A stretch of 7,177 nt of DNA from Halobacteriales archaeon SW_9_67_24. Its GTDB lineage: Archaea > Halobacteriota > Halobacteria > Halobacteriales > Halococcaceae. The notes beneath the pieces were generated by a model. That model searched no databases and was not told the DNA's origin. It worked only from the letters and a program-made list of their open reading frames with translations. Below, piece by piece: positions 1 through 6,294 of the stretch; within the stretch, counting starts at the first letter, position 1; every line of letters starts with the position of its first letter. The stretch covers positions 16,914 to 24,090 of the forward strand of contig PXSV01000173.1 of the NCBI GenBank assembly GCA_003022685.1, written 5' to 3'. The translations under genes and the position numbers were made by a program.

Positions 1-629
1 TGATCCTCGAACCCCTCCAGGGCGAGGGCGGGATCAACCCTCCACCCGAAGGATACCTCGCGGCGGCGCGCGAACACACCGAAGCGGCGGGCGCGGCGCT
101 GATTCTCGACGAGGTCCAAACCGGGATGGGCCGCACCGGCACGCTCTGGGCGTGCGAGCGCGCGGGCGTCGTTCCCGATGTCCTCACGACCGCGAAGGGG
201 CTTGCGAACGGTCTCCCCGCGGGGACGGCGCTGTGTGCCGACTGGATCGCCGAAGACCACGGCTCGCACAATGCCACCTTCAGCGGCGGGCCGGTAGTGA
301 GCGCCGCGATCGACGCCACCGTCTCGACGCTTGTGGAAGGGGACGTGCCGGCCAACGCTGCCGAGATCGGCGGATATCTCGCGGGCGAACTCGACGCCGA
401 ACTCGGCGATCGGGTTCGTGACGTGCGCGGCGAGGGCCTGATGCTCGGGATCGAGGTCAAGCGCGGCGCGAACCGCACGCTCCGGGACCTCGCGCTCGAT
501 CACGGGATCCTCGCGCTCCCTGCCGGCCGGTCGGTCGTCCGGCTGCTGCCGCCCCTGATCCTCGACGAAGGCCACGCCGATCACGTCGTCGAAGCGCTCG
601 CGGACGTACTCGGGGAGGGGGCGGCGTGA
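1..629 (+). CDS. argD: Acetylornithine / [LysW]-ornithine-pathway aminotransferase, 5'-truncated
   Basis: This is a class III PLP-dependent aminotransferase that enters the window already open; the reading frame starts at base 3 and 208 residues remain, about the C-terminal half of a family member. Visible residues (fragment numbering): the LILDEVQTGMGRTG block at 33-46, whose Asp36 binds the PLP ring nitrogen and whose Gln39 stacks near the cofactor; Lys65 in LTTAKGLANGLP (codon 195-197), the Schiff-base lysine; and FSGGP further on, the usual phosphate-loop region. In arginine synthesis the enzyme converts the N-blocked glutamate semialdehyde to N-blocked ornithine. In haloarchaea the blocking group is probably the carrier protein LysW/ArgW rather than acetyl; that is inferred from the family and the argE-argF neighbours, not visible in this fragment. 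It overlaps the next gene by 4 bases. The family is certain; the arginine assignment rests on the operon. Confidence 0.92.
   Translation, partial: ILEPLQGEGGINPPPEGYLAAAREHTEAAGAALILDEVQTGMGRTGTLWACERAGVVPDVLTTAKGLANGLPAGTALCADWIAEDHGSHNATFSGGPVVSAAIDATVSTLVEGDVPANAAEIGGYLAGELDAELGDRVRDVRGEGLMLGIEVKRGANRTLRDLALDHGILALPAGRSVVRLLPPLILDEGHADHVVEALADVLGEGAA
614..618 (+). promoter_or_regulatory. Shine-Dalgarno site for argE
   Basis: GGAGG lies 7 bases before the GTG start at 626, within a G-rich stretch that also encodes the Gly-rich tail of the upstream protein. Together with the GTGA stop/start overlap it supports the GTG as the true start and suggests translational coupling to argD. Confidence 0.75.
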
Positions 630-1702
630 GCGAAGCCGTCGCGGGCGTTTCGGCGAGCGAAGCGCGCGACCTGCTCGTCGATCTGGTCGAGACCCCCTCG
701 CCGACCGGCGAGGAAGGAGCGTGCGCCGAGCGGCTCGTCGAGTTCTTCGAGAATCACGGCCGCGAGGCGTTCCTCGACGAGGCCGGCAACGTCCGCGCGC
801 CCGCCGACGACTCGGTTTTGCTGACCTCCCACATCGACACCGTGCCTGGCGACATTCCGGTGCGGGTCGAATCAGGTGATGGCGAGCGCAAGGGCAGCGA
901 GGTGCTCTGGGGCCGGGGGGGCGTCGACGCTGCCGGCTCTTTAGTGGGGATGGCGGTCGCCGCCGTCCGCACGGGAACGAGCTTCGCGGGCGTCGTGGGC
1001 GAGGAGGTCGATTCGAGCGGCGCGCGCCACCTCGTCAAGACCCGCGACGCGCCCGAGACGGTGGTCAACGGCGAGCCCTCGGGCTGGAACGGGATCACGC
1101 TCGGCTACCGGGGGCTGCTCGCTGGCACCTACGTCGCCACAAGCGAGTCGGGGCACACCTCCAGGCCGGAGAACAACGCGATCGAGGACGCGATCGACTG
1201 GTGGGAGCGGGCGCGGGCCGCCGTGGCCGACGACCGCGACGAGTGGACGCCGGTGTTCGAGCGCGTGACGCCCAAACCAATCGAGGTCCACGGCGGAACG
1301 AGCGACGACGGCCTCTCGGTCGAGGCGACGATGGACGTCCAGTTCCGCGTGCCGCCGAACCTCACCGTGGAGGAAGTGCGCGAGGCCGCCGACGGCGAAC
1401 TCGATGGGGGCACCGTCCGATGGTACGACGAGGTGCCACCGGTGATGACGACTTCCCGGAACCCGGTCGCGCGGGCGTTCCGCGGCGCGATCCGGCGGGC
1501 AGGCGGCGAACCGCGCCTGCTCCGCAAGACGGGAACCAGCGATATGAACATCTATCGTGCGTGGAACTGCCCGATGGCCACCTACGGCCCCGGCGACTCG
1601 GACCTCGATCACGCACCCGACGAGCGCCTCTCGCTCGACGAGTTCGACCGCGCGACGAGGGTGCTCGAAGCCGTCGCCGAACGGCTCGGAGGGGGTTCGT
1701 GA
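626..1702 (+). CDS. argE: [LysW]-ornithine/lysine hydrolase, M20 metallopeptidase family
   Basis: This 358-residue enzyme belongs to the ArgE/DapE/LysK group of di-zinc M20 deacylases, and its length fits LysK-type members. It should release free ornithine from the N-blocked intermediate (LysW/ArgW-bound in carrier-protein archaea). Visible catalytic features: His69 in SHIDTVPGD (metal ligand, with Asp71 beside it), Asp101 in GRGGVDAAGS (bridging metal ligand), Glu126-Glu127 in VVGEEVDSSG (general base and ligand), Glu150 in VNGEPSGWN, and His329 in DLDHAPDERL. A dimerisation/lid domain lies between about 165 and 285. One small oddity: the usual VDAKG lysine is Ala here (VDAAG), though the metal ligand is intact. 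GTG is chosen as start because of the GTGA overlap with argD and a well-spaced GGAGG. The gene overlaps argF by 4 bases. Ornithine versus lysine release cannot be read from the sequence; the argF neighbour favours ornithine. Confidence 0.9.
   Translation: MSEAVAGVSASEARDLLVDLVETPSPTGEEGACAERLVEFFENHGREAFLDEAGNVRAPADDSVLLTSHIDTVPGDIPVRVESGDGERKGSEVLWGRGGVDAAGSLVGMAVAAVRTGTSFAGVVGEEVDSSGARHLVKTRDAPETVVNGEPSGWNGITLGYRGLLAGTYVATSESGHTSRPENNAIEDAIDWWERARAAVADDRDEWTPVFERVTPKPIEVHGGTSDDGLSVEATMDVQFRVPPNLTVEEVREAADGELDGGTVRWYDEVPPVMTTSRNPVARAFRGAIRRAGGEPRLLRKTGTSDMNIYRAWNCPMATYGPGDSDLDHAPDERLSLDEFDRATRVLEAVAERLGGGS
1688..1692 (+). promoter_or_regulatory. Shine-Dalgarno site for argF
   Basis: GGAGG (inside GGAGGGGG) lies 6 bases before the GTG start at 1699, in the last codons of argE. 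It settles the argF start: the same frame stays open far upstream (to 1201), but that upstream part is Arg-rich read-through in another frame of argE. Confidence 0.75.
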
Positions 1703-2601
1703 CGCGCCACTTCACCGACGTCGACGACCTCTCGGCCGACGAGCTCGAAACGGTGCTCGACGCCGCTGCCGACCTCAAGGGCCAGGTGAAACGCGACGAA
1801 CCCCATCCCCTGCTCGGACGTCAGACCCTCGGGATGGTGTTCGAGAAGCCGAGCAGCCGGACTCGACTGTCCTTCGAGACCGGAATGACTCAGCTCGGCG
1901 GCCACGCTATCTTCCTCGGCCCGGACGACATCGGGCTCGGCGAGCGCGAGCCGCTCACGGACACCGCCCGCACCCTCTCGGGATACGTCGACTGCGCGAT
2001 GGTCCGGCTGTTCGACCACGAGGACCTGAAAGAGCTCGCAGCCTGCGCCGACATCCCGATCGTCAACGGGCTGACCGACGACGCCCACCCCTGCCAGACC
2101 CTCGCGGACCTGCTGACGCTCCGCGAGACGGTGGGGTTCGATTCGCGGGTGGCGTGGGTCGGCGACGGCAACAACGTCGCTCAGTCGTTCGTTCTCGGGT
2201 GTGCACTCGCCGGGATCGATCTCACGGTGGCCACACCGGACGAATACGGGATCGACGAGCGCGTGCTCGATCGGGCTGACGGGATCGGGACCGCGCCCGA
2301 CGTAACGAACGACCCGGCAGCGGCGGTCACTGGCGCGGATGCGGTCTACACCGACGTCTGGGTGAGCATGGGCGAGGAGCACAGTAAAGAAAAGCTCGCC
2401 GCGTTCGAGGCGGGCGACTTCCAGGTGAACGCCGACCTCCTCGACGATAGCCCGATCGTGCTCCACTGCCTGCCGGCCCACCGCGACGAGGAGATCACCG
2501 AGAACGTGCTCGAAAGCGATCGGGCGGTGGTGTGGCAGCAGGCTGAAAACCGACTCCACGCCCAGAAGGGACTGCTCGCCTTCCTTCTCGACGCCCTGTA
2601 A
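1699..2601 (+). CDS. argF: Ornithine carbamoyltransferase
   Basis: This 300-residue protein catalyses ornithine + carbamoyl phosphate to citrulline + phosphate in the cytoplasm. It is full length for the family. N-terminal carbamoyl-phosphate domain: the phosphate-binding SSRTR at 52-56 (within FEKPSSRTRLSFE), then a conserved stretch with LGPDDIGLGEREP. HPCQTLADLL at 130-139 is the OTCase/ATCase carbamoyl-phosphate signature. C-terminal ornithine domain: AWVGDGNNVAQS, DVWVSMGEE at 219-227 (the SMG loop that marks ornithine rather than aspartate or acetylornithine transcarbamylases), HCLP at 256-259 with the catalytic Cys257, and the terminal ENR around 283-285. The GTG start overlaps the argE stop (GTGA) and has a GGAGG 6 bases upstream. 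It is the last gene of the operon; a 213-base gap with its own promoter follows. Identification is firm. Confidence 0.96.
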   Translation: MTRHFTDVDDLSADELETVLDAAADLKGQVKRDEPHPLLGRQTLGMVFEKPSSRTRLSFETGMTQLGGHAIFLGPDDIGLGEREPLTDTARTLSGYVDCAMVRLFDHEDLKELAACADIPIVNGLTDDAHPCQTLADLLTLRETVGFDSRVAWVGDGNNVAQSFVLGCALAGIDLTVATPDEYGIDERVLDRADGIGTAPDVTNDPAAAVTGADAVYTDVWVSMGEEHSKEKLAAFEAGDFQVNADLLDDSPIVLHCLPAHRDEEITENVLESDRAVVWQQAENRLHAQKGLLAFLLDAL

Positions 2602-2602
2602 G

Positions 2603-2642
2603 GACGAATCGGAAGCCCGTGAGAGCGAGACCAGACGAATCG
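2603..2642 (+). repeat. Spaced 9-bp direct repeat after argF
   Basis: GACGAATCG occurs at 2603-2611 and 2634-2642, starts 31 bases apart (about three helical turns). Allowing one extra G, the match extends over GACGAATCGGAAG and GACGAATCGAAG. It sits just after the argF stop. It may be a protein-binding pair or chance; nothing else identifies it. The moderately pyrimidine-rich stretch that follows (2645-2662) is only a weak candidate for argF termination. Confidence 0.3.
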
Positions 2643-2671
2643 AAGTCCTTCCTGTCGTCGTTCGCGCCACA

Positions 2672-2686
2672 CTACGTACCACGTAG
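2672..2686. repeat. Short palindrome CTACGT-ACC-ACGTAG
   Basis: A perfect 6-bp inverted repeat with a 3-base centre lies in the argF/ferritin-like intergenic region, about 80 bases upstream of the TATA candidate at 2763-2770. The size and shape suit a small dimeric regulator site, but its distance from the promoter is large and no regulator is identified. Confidence 0.35.
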
Positions 2687-2752
2687 CTACGGATACGCAC
2701 GGGAAGTTTCGAGAAACCCACGGAAGACTCATGCGGAACTCGACCACTACTT

Positions 2753-2770
2753 GGAAAAATGACTATTAAT
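2753..2770 (+). promoter_or_regulatory. BRE/TATA promoter candidate for the ferritin-spondin gene
   Basis: An A-rich BRE-like GGAAAAAT (2753-2760) precedes CTATTAAT (2763-2770), the most AT-rich patch in this intergenic region. Archaeal initiation about 25-27 bases downstream would fall near 2792-2796, giving a leader of about 20 bases before the ATG at 2815. No other TATA-like sequence is closer to the gene. Confidence 0.55.
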
Positions 2771-2791
2771 GTGGCTGTGGCACTCGAACTC

Positions 2792-2805
2792 GTGCGTCAC
2801 CGCAC
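2792..2805. repeat. Dyad GTGCG-TCAC-CGCAC at the predicted transcription start
   Basis: A perfect 5-bp inverted repeat with a 4-base centre covers the predicted transcription start and lies 9 bases before the ATG at 2815. It could be an operator that blocks initiation or a short 5'-leader hairpin. There is no Shine-Dalgarno sequence between it and the start codon. Confidence 0.35.
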
Positions 2806-2814
2806 ACGAGACCA

Positions 2815-4194
2815 ATGAGCAACGAACCAGGCGACACCGAACGGACCGACAGTCCCTCTCCCTTGGGGGACGCCAGCGAGCATCTGCGCTCGCGGCGATC
2901 GTTCATGACCGACGCGGCGACGGTCGGCGGCGGGGTACTGGCCCTGTCGGCCCTCGGGGGGACGGCGGCAGCCGACGGCCACGAGGGCGACGGCGGAAAC
3001 GGGAGCGGAAGCGAGGACGTCAGCGACATCGAGATCCTGAACTACGCGCTCGGGCTCGAACACCTCGAATACGCCTTCTACGACGACTTTCTCGACAGCC
3101 ACTCGGAGGGCGAGGTCGAGAACTCCGCCGTGGCGAAGTACTTCGCGCGGCCCACCCTGCGGTACTCCACCTACCAGCAGATCCAGGATGTCCGAGATCA
3201 CGAGGAAGCCCACGTCGAAGCGCTCAGTCGAACGATCGAGGACCTCGGCGGCACGCCCATCGAACCCGCCGACTACGAGTTCCCTTACGAGACGATCGAG
3301 GAGTTCGTGGCGATCGCCGACCGCCTCGAAGCCGTCGGCGTCTCCGCGTACGCCGGCGCGGCACCGTATATCGACAGCGACGAAGTGCTGAAAGCCGCAC
3401 TCAGCATCCACTCCGTCGAAGCGGAACACCAGACGTACTTCCAACTGCTTCACCTCCAGCGACCCTCGCCCGATGCGTTCAACGCCGCGCGCTCGACGGA
3501 CGCAGTGCTCCCGATCGCACGGCAGTTCGTCGCTGGCGCGAGCGATGGCGGTGACGCGGGACGGATGTTCACCGTGACCGTCGAGAACGTCTCGACGCCG
3601 GGCACGCTCGACACCGACCGGGCGAACGGCGTCGTGCCGCTGTCGCCGCCGGTCTGGGCGGTCTACGACGGCGAGAACCCGGCGTTCGTGCCGGGCGAAC
3701 ACGCGAACGAGGGAACCGGGACCGTCGCCGAGGACGGCTTCCCCACGACCCTGGTCGAGACGCTCGCGAGCGCCGAGAACGTCGCCGAGAGCGGGGTCGC
3801 GCCCTCGCCGGGCGGCGCGATCGAAGGACCGCCGCTCGGTCCCGGTGAATCCGTCGAGTTCGGCTTCAGTGCCGCACCGGGCGACCAGTTCACGATGGAG
3901 ACGATGTTCGTCCAGTCGAACGACTGGTTCTACGGGTTCGAAGGCCTCTCGCTGTTCGAGGGGAGCGAACCGATCGCGGGCGACGTGACCGACGCGATCG
4001 CGGTCTACGACGCCGGCACCGAGGTCGACACCGCGCCGGGCACCGGCCCCGACCAGAAGCCCGCCCAGGACCCCGAGGCGATGGACGTCGGGCCCAAAGA
4101 GGACGAACCGATCCAGTTGGCCGCCGAGCGTCATCCCGACTTCGACGTTCCCGACGCCAGCGAGGTCATCGAGGTGACGATTACCCCCCGGTGA
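2815..4194 (+). CDS. Tat-exported ferritin-like / spondin-like domain fusion protein
   Basis: This 459-residue protein has three parts. Residues 1-53 are a Tat signal: a long acidic leader, twin arginines in SRRSFM (Arg27-Arg28), a hydrophobic core, and a likely cut after TAAA (residue 53). No lipobox Cys is present, so a soluble extracellular protein is expected. Residues about 70-235 are a ferritin-like four-helix bundle (Ferritin_2 type): helix 1 has LEHLEYAFY (Glu82/Glu85), helix 2 ExxH at Glu130/His133, helix 3 Glu172 in LEAVGVSAY, and helix 4 ExxH at Glu202/His205, a plausible complete di-iron ligand set. Residues about 250-459 resemble Spondin_N: FTVTVENVS at the start, an internal PPVWAVYDG, VQSNDWFYG at 366-374 and YDAGTE at 398-403. 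A Gly/Ser/Asp linker (54-70) follows the signal. The ATG at 2815 is the only start that includes the whole signal. Function is unknown; iron or oxidant handling at the surface is inference. The gene stands alone between two intergenic regions. Confidence 0.85.
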   Translation: MSNEPGDTERTDSPSPLGDASEHLRSRRSFMTDAATVGGGVLALSALGGTAAADGHEGDGGNGSGSEDVSDIEILNYALGLEHLEYAFYDDFLDSHSEGEVENSAVAKYFARPTLRYSTYQQIQDVRDHEEAHVEALSRTIEDLGGTPIEPADYEFPYETIEEFVAIADRLEAVGVSAYAGAAPYIDSDEVLKAALSIHSVEAEHQTYFQLLHLQRPSPDAFNAARSTDAVLPIARQFVAGASDGGDAGRMFTVTVENVSTPGTLDTDRANGVVPLSPPVWAVYDGENPAFVPGEHANEGTGTVAEDGFPTTLVETLASAENVAESGVAPSPGGAIEGPPLGPGESVEFGFSAAPGDQFTMETMFVQSNDWFYGFEGLSLFEGSEPIAGDVTDAIAVYDAGTEVDTAPGTGPDQKPAQDPEAMDVGPKEDEPIQLAAERHPDFDVPDASEVIEVTITPR

Positions 4195-4262
4195 GCGCGA
4201 CGCCGCCGCTTCGAGGGTGCTCTTCGTCTTTTCTGCGCGACGCCGCACGCTTCGGCGAAGCG
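4195..4262 (+). repeat. Imperfect 19-20 base direct repeat ending in a hairpin
   Basis: GCGCGACGCCGC occurs at 4195-4206, directly after the stop codon, and again exactly 40 bases later at 4235-4246. Both copies are followed by CGCTTCG, the second after one extra A. The second CGCTTC forms a perfect hairpin with GAAGCG (4248-4262, loop GGC). The copies flank the T-rich terminator candidate. Confidence 0.5.
4221..4234 (+). terminator. T-rich transcription terminator candidate
   Basis: TCTTCGTCTTTTCT starts 27 bases after the ferritin-spondin stop codon. Archaeal RNA polymerase can terminate at T-rich runs without a preceding stem, and this is the only such run in the region. Confidence 0.5.
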
Positions 4263-4359
4263 ATGTTCAGAAAAACCGAGACGTGAGACGCGGTGGGACG
4301 AGTGCAGGAGGTTTTGCGCCGGCGTCATCGGCACGTCCTCGGTGAACGATCGCACAGGC

Positions 4360-4403
4360 ATGTCGAAACCACCATGAGCAACGAAGCCCGAAACGGAACG
4401 TGA
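4360..4403 (+). other. Two chained micro-ORFs leading into the Yip1-like gene
   Basis: ATG at 4360 opens a 5-codon frame (MSKPP) that stops at 4375-4377; that stop overlaps ATG 4374, which opens a 9-codon frame (MSNEARNGT) that stops at 4401-4403; that stop in turn overlaps the GTG at 4400 of the membrane-protein gene. The junctions are ATGA and GTGA, the same 4-base style as in the arg operon. GTG 4342 is in frame with the first micro-ORF and would extend it to 11 codons. No Shine-Dalgarno sequence is visible before GTG 4400. The arrangement could give re-initiation, could be chance, or could mean the second micro-ORF is the true N-terminus lost by one base. Confidence 0.35.
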
Positions 4404-4993
4404 CGCAGTGGGTCGAGAATCCGACCGGCGGGCGCGATCGAGGAGCCGTCGCGCTCGCGCGGGCGTGGCTCGAAGTGCTGGTGCGCCCGCGCCGGTTCTT
4501 CGCGGCGGGCGTCACGCCGGGCGATCAGGCTCCCGGACTCGTGTTCGCGATGGCCGTCGTCGCGATCGAGGAGGCGACCCGGTTCGCGCTCGTTCCCGAC
4601 GCGTACCCGGTGATCGCGGACCGACCGCTCGCCTCGGCCGCGGTCGCGCTCGTCGCCGCGGCCGGGTTCATCGCGCCGCTCGCGCTCCACCTGATGGCGG
4701 CGATCGAGACGCTCGCGCTCGCGGGGCTCGCCGGCGACCGGGCCGGCGTCAGCGAGACGGTTCAGCTCATCGCGTACGCGATCGCGCCTTGCGTGTTCGC
4801 CGGCGTGCCGGTTCCCGGGCTCCGGGTGCTCTGTGCGTGCTACGGGGCGGCACTGCTCGTCGTCGGGACCGCGACGGTTCACGGCATCGGGATCGGGCGA
4901 GCGGCCGTCGCCGCGGCGCTCCCAGGGATAGTCGTCTTCGGGTACGCGTTCCGGGGATTCGGGGCCGCCGCCGCGCTCGTGGCGGCCGTCTGA
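4400..4993 (+). CDS. Yip1-family integral membrane protein
   Basis: This 197-residue membrane protein has an N-terminal cytoplasmic stretch with the Arg-rich VRPRRFF (28-34), the Pro-x-x-Phe-Phe pattern that introduces the first helix in Yip1-type proteins. About five hydrophobic segments follow: roughly 45-65, 77-110, 119-137, 141-160 and 166-197. Charged residues are few, with Glu57-Glu58 and Glu103 inside or next to helices. The exact function of archaeal Yip1-like proteins is not known; eukaryotic relatives act in membrane trafficking, which cannot be carried over. GTG 4400 gives a sensible N-terminus (MTQWVENP), but there is no ribosome site and no clear TATA box upstream. The chained micro-ORFs are therefore relevant to the start; a start at ATG 4374 would need one extra base. 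The stop codon abuts the stop of the convergent molybdoenzyme gene. Confidence 0.7.
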   Translation: MTQWVENPTGGRDRGAVALARAWLEVLVRPRRFFAAGVTPGDQAPGLVFAMAVVAIEEATRFALVPDAYPVIADRPLASAAVALVAAAGFIAPLALHLMAAIETLALAGLAGDRAGVSETVQLIAYAIAPCVFAGVPVPGLRVLCACYGAALLVVGTATVHGIGIGRAAVAAALPGIVVFGYAFRGFGAAAALVAAV

Positions 4994-6271
4994 TCACCCG
5001 CCGTCGTCGGCGATCTCGATCTCGATCGCGTTCGGCAGGAAGGCGTTGGCGGCGTACCCGCCCTCGTTCCACGGGAATTTTCCACTTTCGATTGCGTCGA
5101 GTCCCTCCTCCGGAGCACCGATCGTCGCCGGCTGGCTCCGGCCGTGCTCGTCGGTCGCCCGCGAGGCGAGGGTATGAGTACCGGGTTCGGGCTCCCAGTC
5201 GTACTCGAACAGTCGCCACGCGCCGGCGTACTCCGGCCCGAACAGGCCCCCATCGTGCCACGTCTCGCCTCCGTCCGTCGAGACCTCGACGCCCGCCACC
5301 CTATCGTCGCCCGCCCACGCGACGCCGCACACCGTGACCCCTCCTTCGCGAGGAGTGACTGGTTCCTCGCCGGTCGGTCGACCGATCAGCGACATCACGG
5401 TCTCGTCGAAGGTGTACGGGTGCTCGACCGCCGACGATTCGAGCTGGTCCCGGGTGTCGATCGGCTCGACCGTCCCTCGGTGTTCGGGCGTCGCACCCTC
5501 GGGGTGGATGCGGTAGTCGTCCTGCTGCCACCGGGCGTGGGTTCCGGGCCGATCGAGCGATCCCTCGGTGACCATCTCTCCAAGTACGCGGAGTTCGGCA
5601 AGCCACTTCACGCTGTTGACGCCGTACCAGCCCGGGACCACCAGTCGGACGGGATAGCCGTGTTCGGCGGGGAGCGCCTCGCCGTTCATCCCGTGGGCGA
5701 GCACACAGTCCGCGAGCGCCTTCGAGAGCGGGATCGAACGGGCGAACGTCTCCTCTTCGGTACTATCCGCGCCGATCGCGGTGAGCCACCGATCGCCCTC
5801 GTGGGGTCCGTCGCTCCCCGCCGCCTCATCCGTGTCGAGACCGCCCGCTCGGAGCACCGACCGGACTGGCGTGCCGGTCCAGACGGCGGTGCCGACCGCC
5901 TCGCAGCCCCACTGGACGCTCCCCGTTTCGGGGTCGTGCTGGCCTCGCCCGTTGCCCGCACACTCCATCGTGTGCCCGACAGCCACGGTGGGGAGGTCCT
6001 CGATTATCTCGCTGAGTGGGAGCTCGATCGGGTCGCCGTCCCCCGACCCAGGGAGGTCGATCGTCCACGCGTCGGCGTCGCCCTCGGGGATCGGGTTCCG
6101 GTGACAGACGAAGTGCTCCTCGATCGGCGTCAGCCAGTCCGCGAACGTCTCCCGGCTCGCCGCGCCGACGACGGTGTAGCGGTCGGCCTCGTCGCGGGTC
6201 TCGCTCGTGCCCGGTTTCCGATCGAGGATCGTGTCGATCTCCTCGCGGCGCCCCGTACGCGTCTCGCTCAT
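4994..6271 (-). CDS. Sulfite oxidase-family molybdopterin oxidoreductase, cytoplasmic
   Basis: This 425-residue protein (from the ATG at 6271) has the two core domains of sulfite oxidase-type enzymes. The Moco domain (about 40-245) has HFVCHRNPIP near its start, Cys104 in HTMECAGNGRG (codon 5960-5962) as the expected Mo ligand, VQWGCEAVGTAVWTG, and VVPGWYGVNSVKWL. The Mo-co dimerisation domain (about 290-400) is an Ig-like fold with VEVSTDGGETW and LASRATDEHGRSQP. There is no cytochrome b5 domain, no Tat or Sec signal and no membrane anchor, so it should be a cytoplasmic enzyme with an unknown electron acceptor. Sulfite as the substrate is the family default, not proven here. An in-frame ATG at 6286 would add MRPRR, but the TATA candidate lies 26 bases upstream of 6271, which fits a leaderless start there. 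It converges on the Yip1-like gene with zero spacing. Confidence 0.88.
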   Translation of the reverse strand: MSETRTGRREEIDTILDRKPGTSETRDEADRYTVVGAASRETFADWLTPIEEHFVCHRNPIPEGDADAWTIDLPGSGDGDPIELPLSEIIEDLPTVAVGHTMECAGNGRGQHDPETGSVQWGCEAVGTAVWTGTPVRSVLRAGGLDTDEAAGSDGPHEGDRWLTAIGADSTEEETFARSIPLSKALADCVLAHGMNGEALPAEHGYPVRLVVPGWYGVNSVKWLAELRVLGEMVTEGSLDRPGTHARWQQDDYRIHPEGATPEHRGTVEPIDTRDQLESSAVEHPYTFDETVMSLIGRPTGEEPVTPREGGVTVCGVAWAGDDRVAGVEVSTDGGETWHDGGLFGPEYAGAWRLFEYDWEPEPGTHTLASRATDEHGRSQPATIGAPEEGLDAIESGKFPWNEGGYAANAFLPNAIEIEIADDGG

Positions 6272-6294
6272 ACGTCTCGGTCGCATGCGCTTCG

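Noticed and set aside
1201..1698. An N-terminal extension of argF from the upstream ATG at 1201
   Set aside because: The extra residues are Arg-rich translation of argE in the wrong frame. OTCases are about 300 residues, and the GTG at 1699 has a good GGAGG.
1609..2721. A 370-codon minus-strand open frame opposite argF
   Set aside because: argF is unmistakable on the plus strand; the antisense frame is explained by codon bias.
2797..4248. A 483-codon open frame on the minus strand opposite the ferritin-spondin gene
   Set aside because: It is a shadow: the sense gene uses GC-ending codons, which removes stops from the antisense frame. The antisense product has no recognisable domain, while the sense frame has clear motifs.
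4195..4262. The 40-base-spaced repeats as a CRISPR-like array or IS ends
   Set aside because: There are only two copies, both short and in direct orientation, with no transposase or cas gene in the window.
4248..4275. Hairpin plus A5/T5 run as a minus-strand terminator
   Set aside because: In the minus direction the T run comes before the hairpin, and the nearest minus-strand gene ends more than 700 bases away.
6272..6286. ATG 6286 as the start of the sulfite oxidase-like gene (adds MRPRR)
   Set aside because: It lies only about 11 bases from the TATA candidate, upstream of the predicted transcription start; ATG 6271 fits the spacing.
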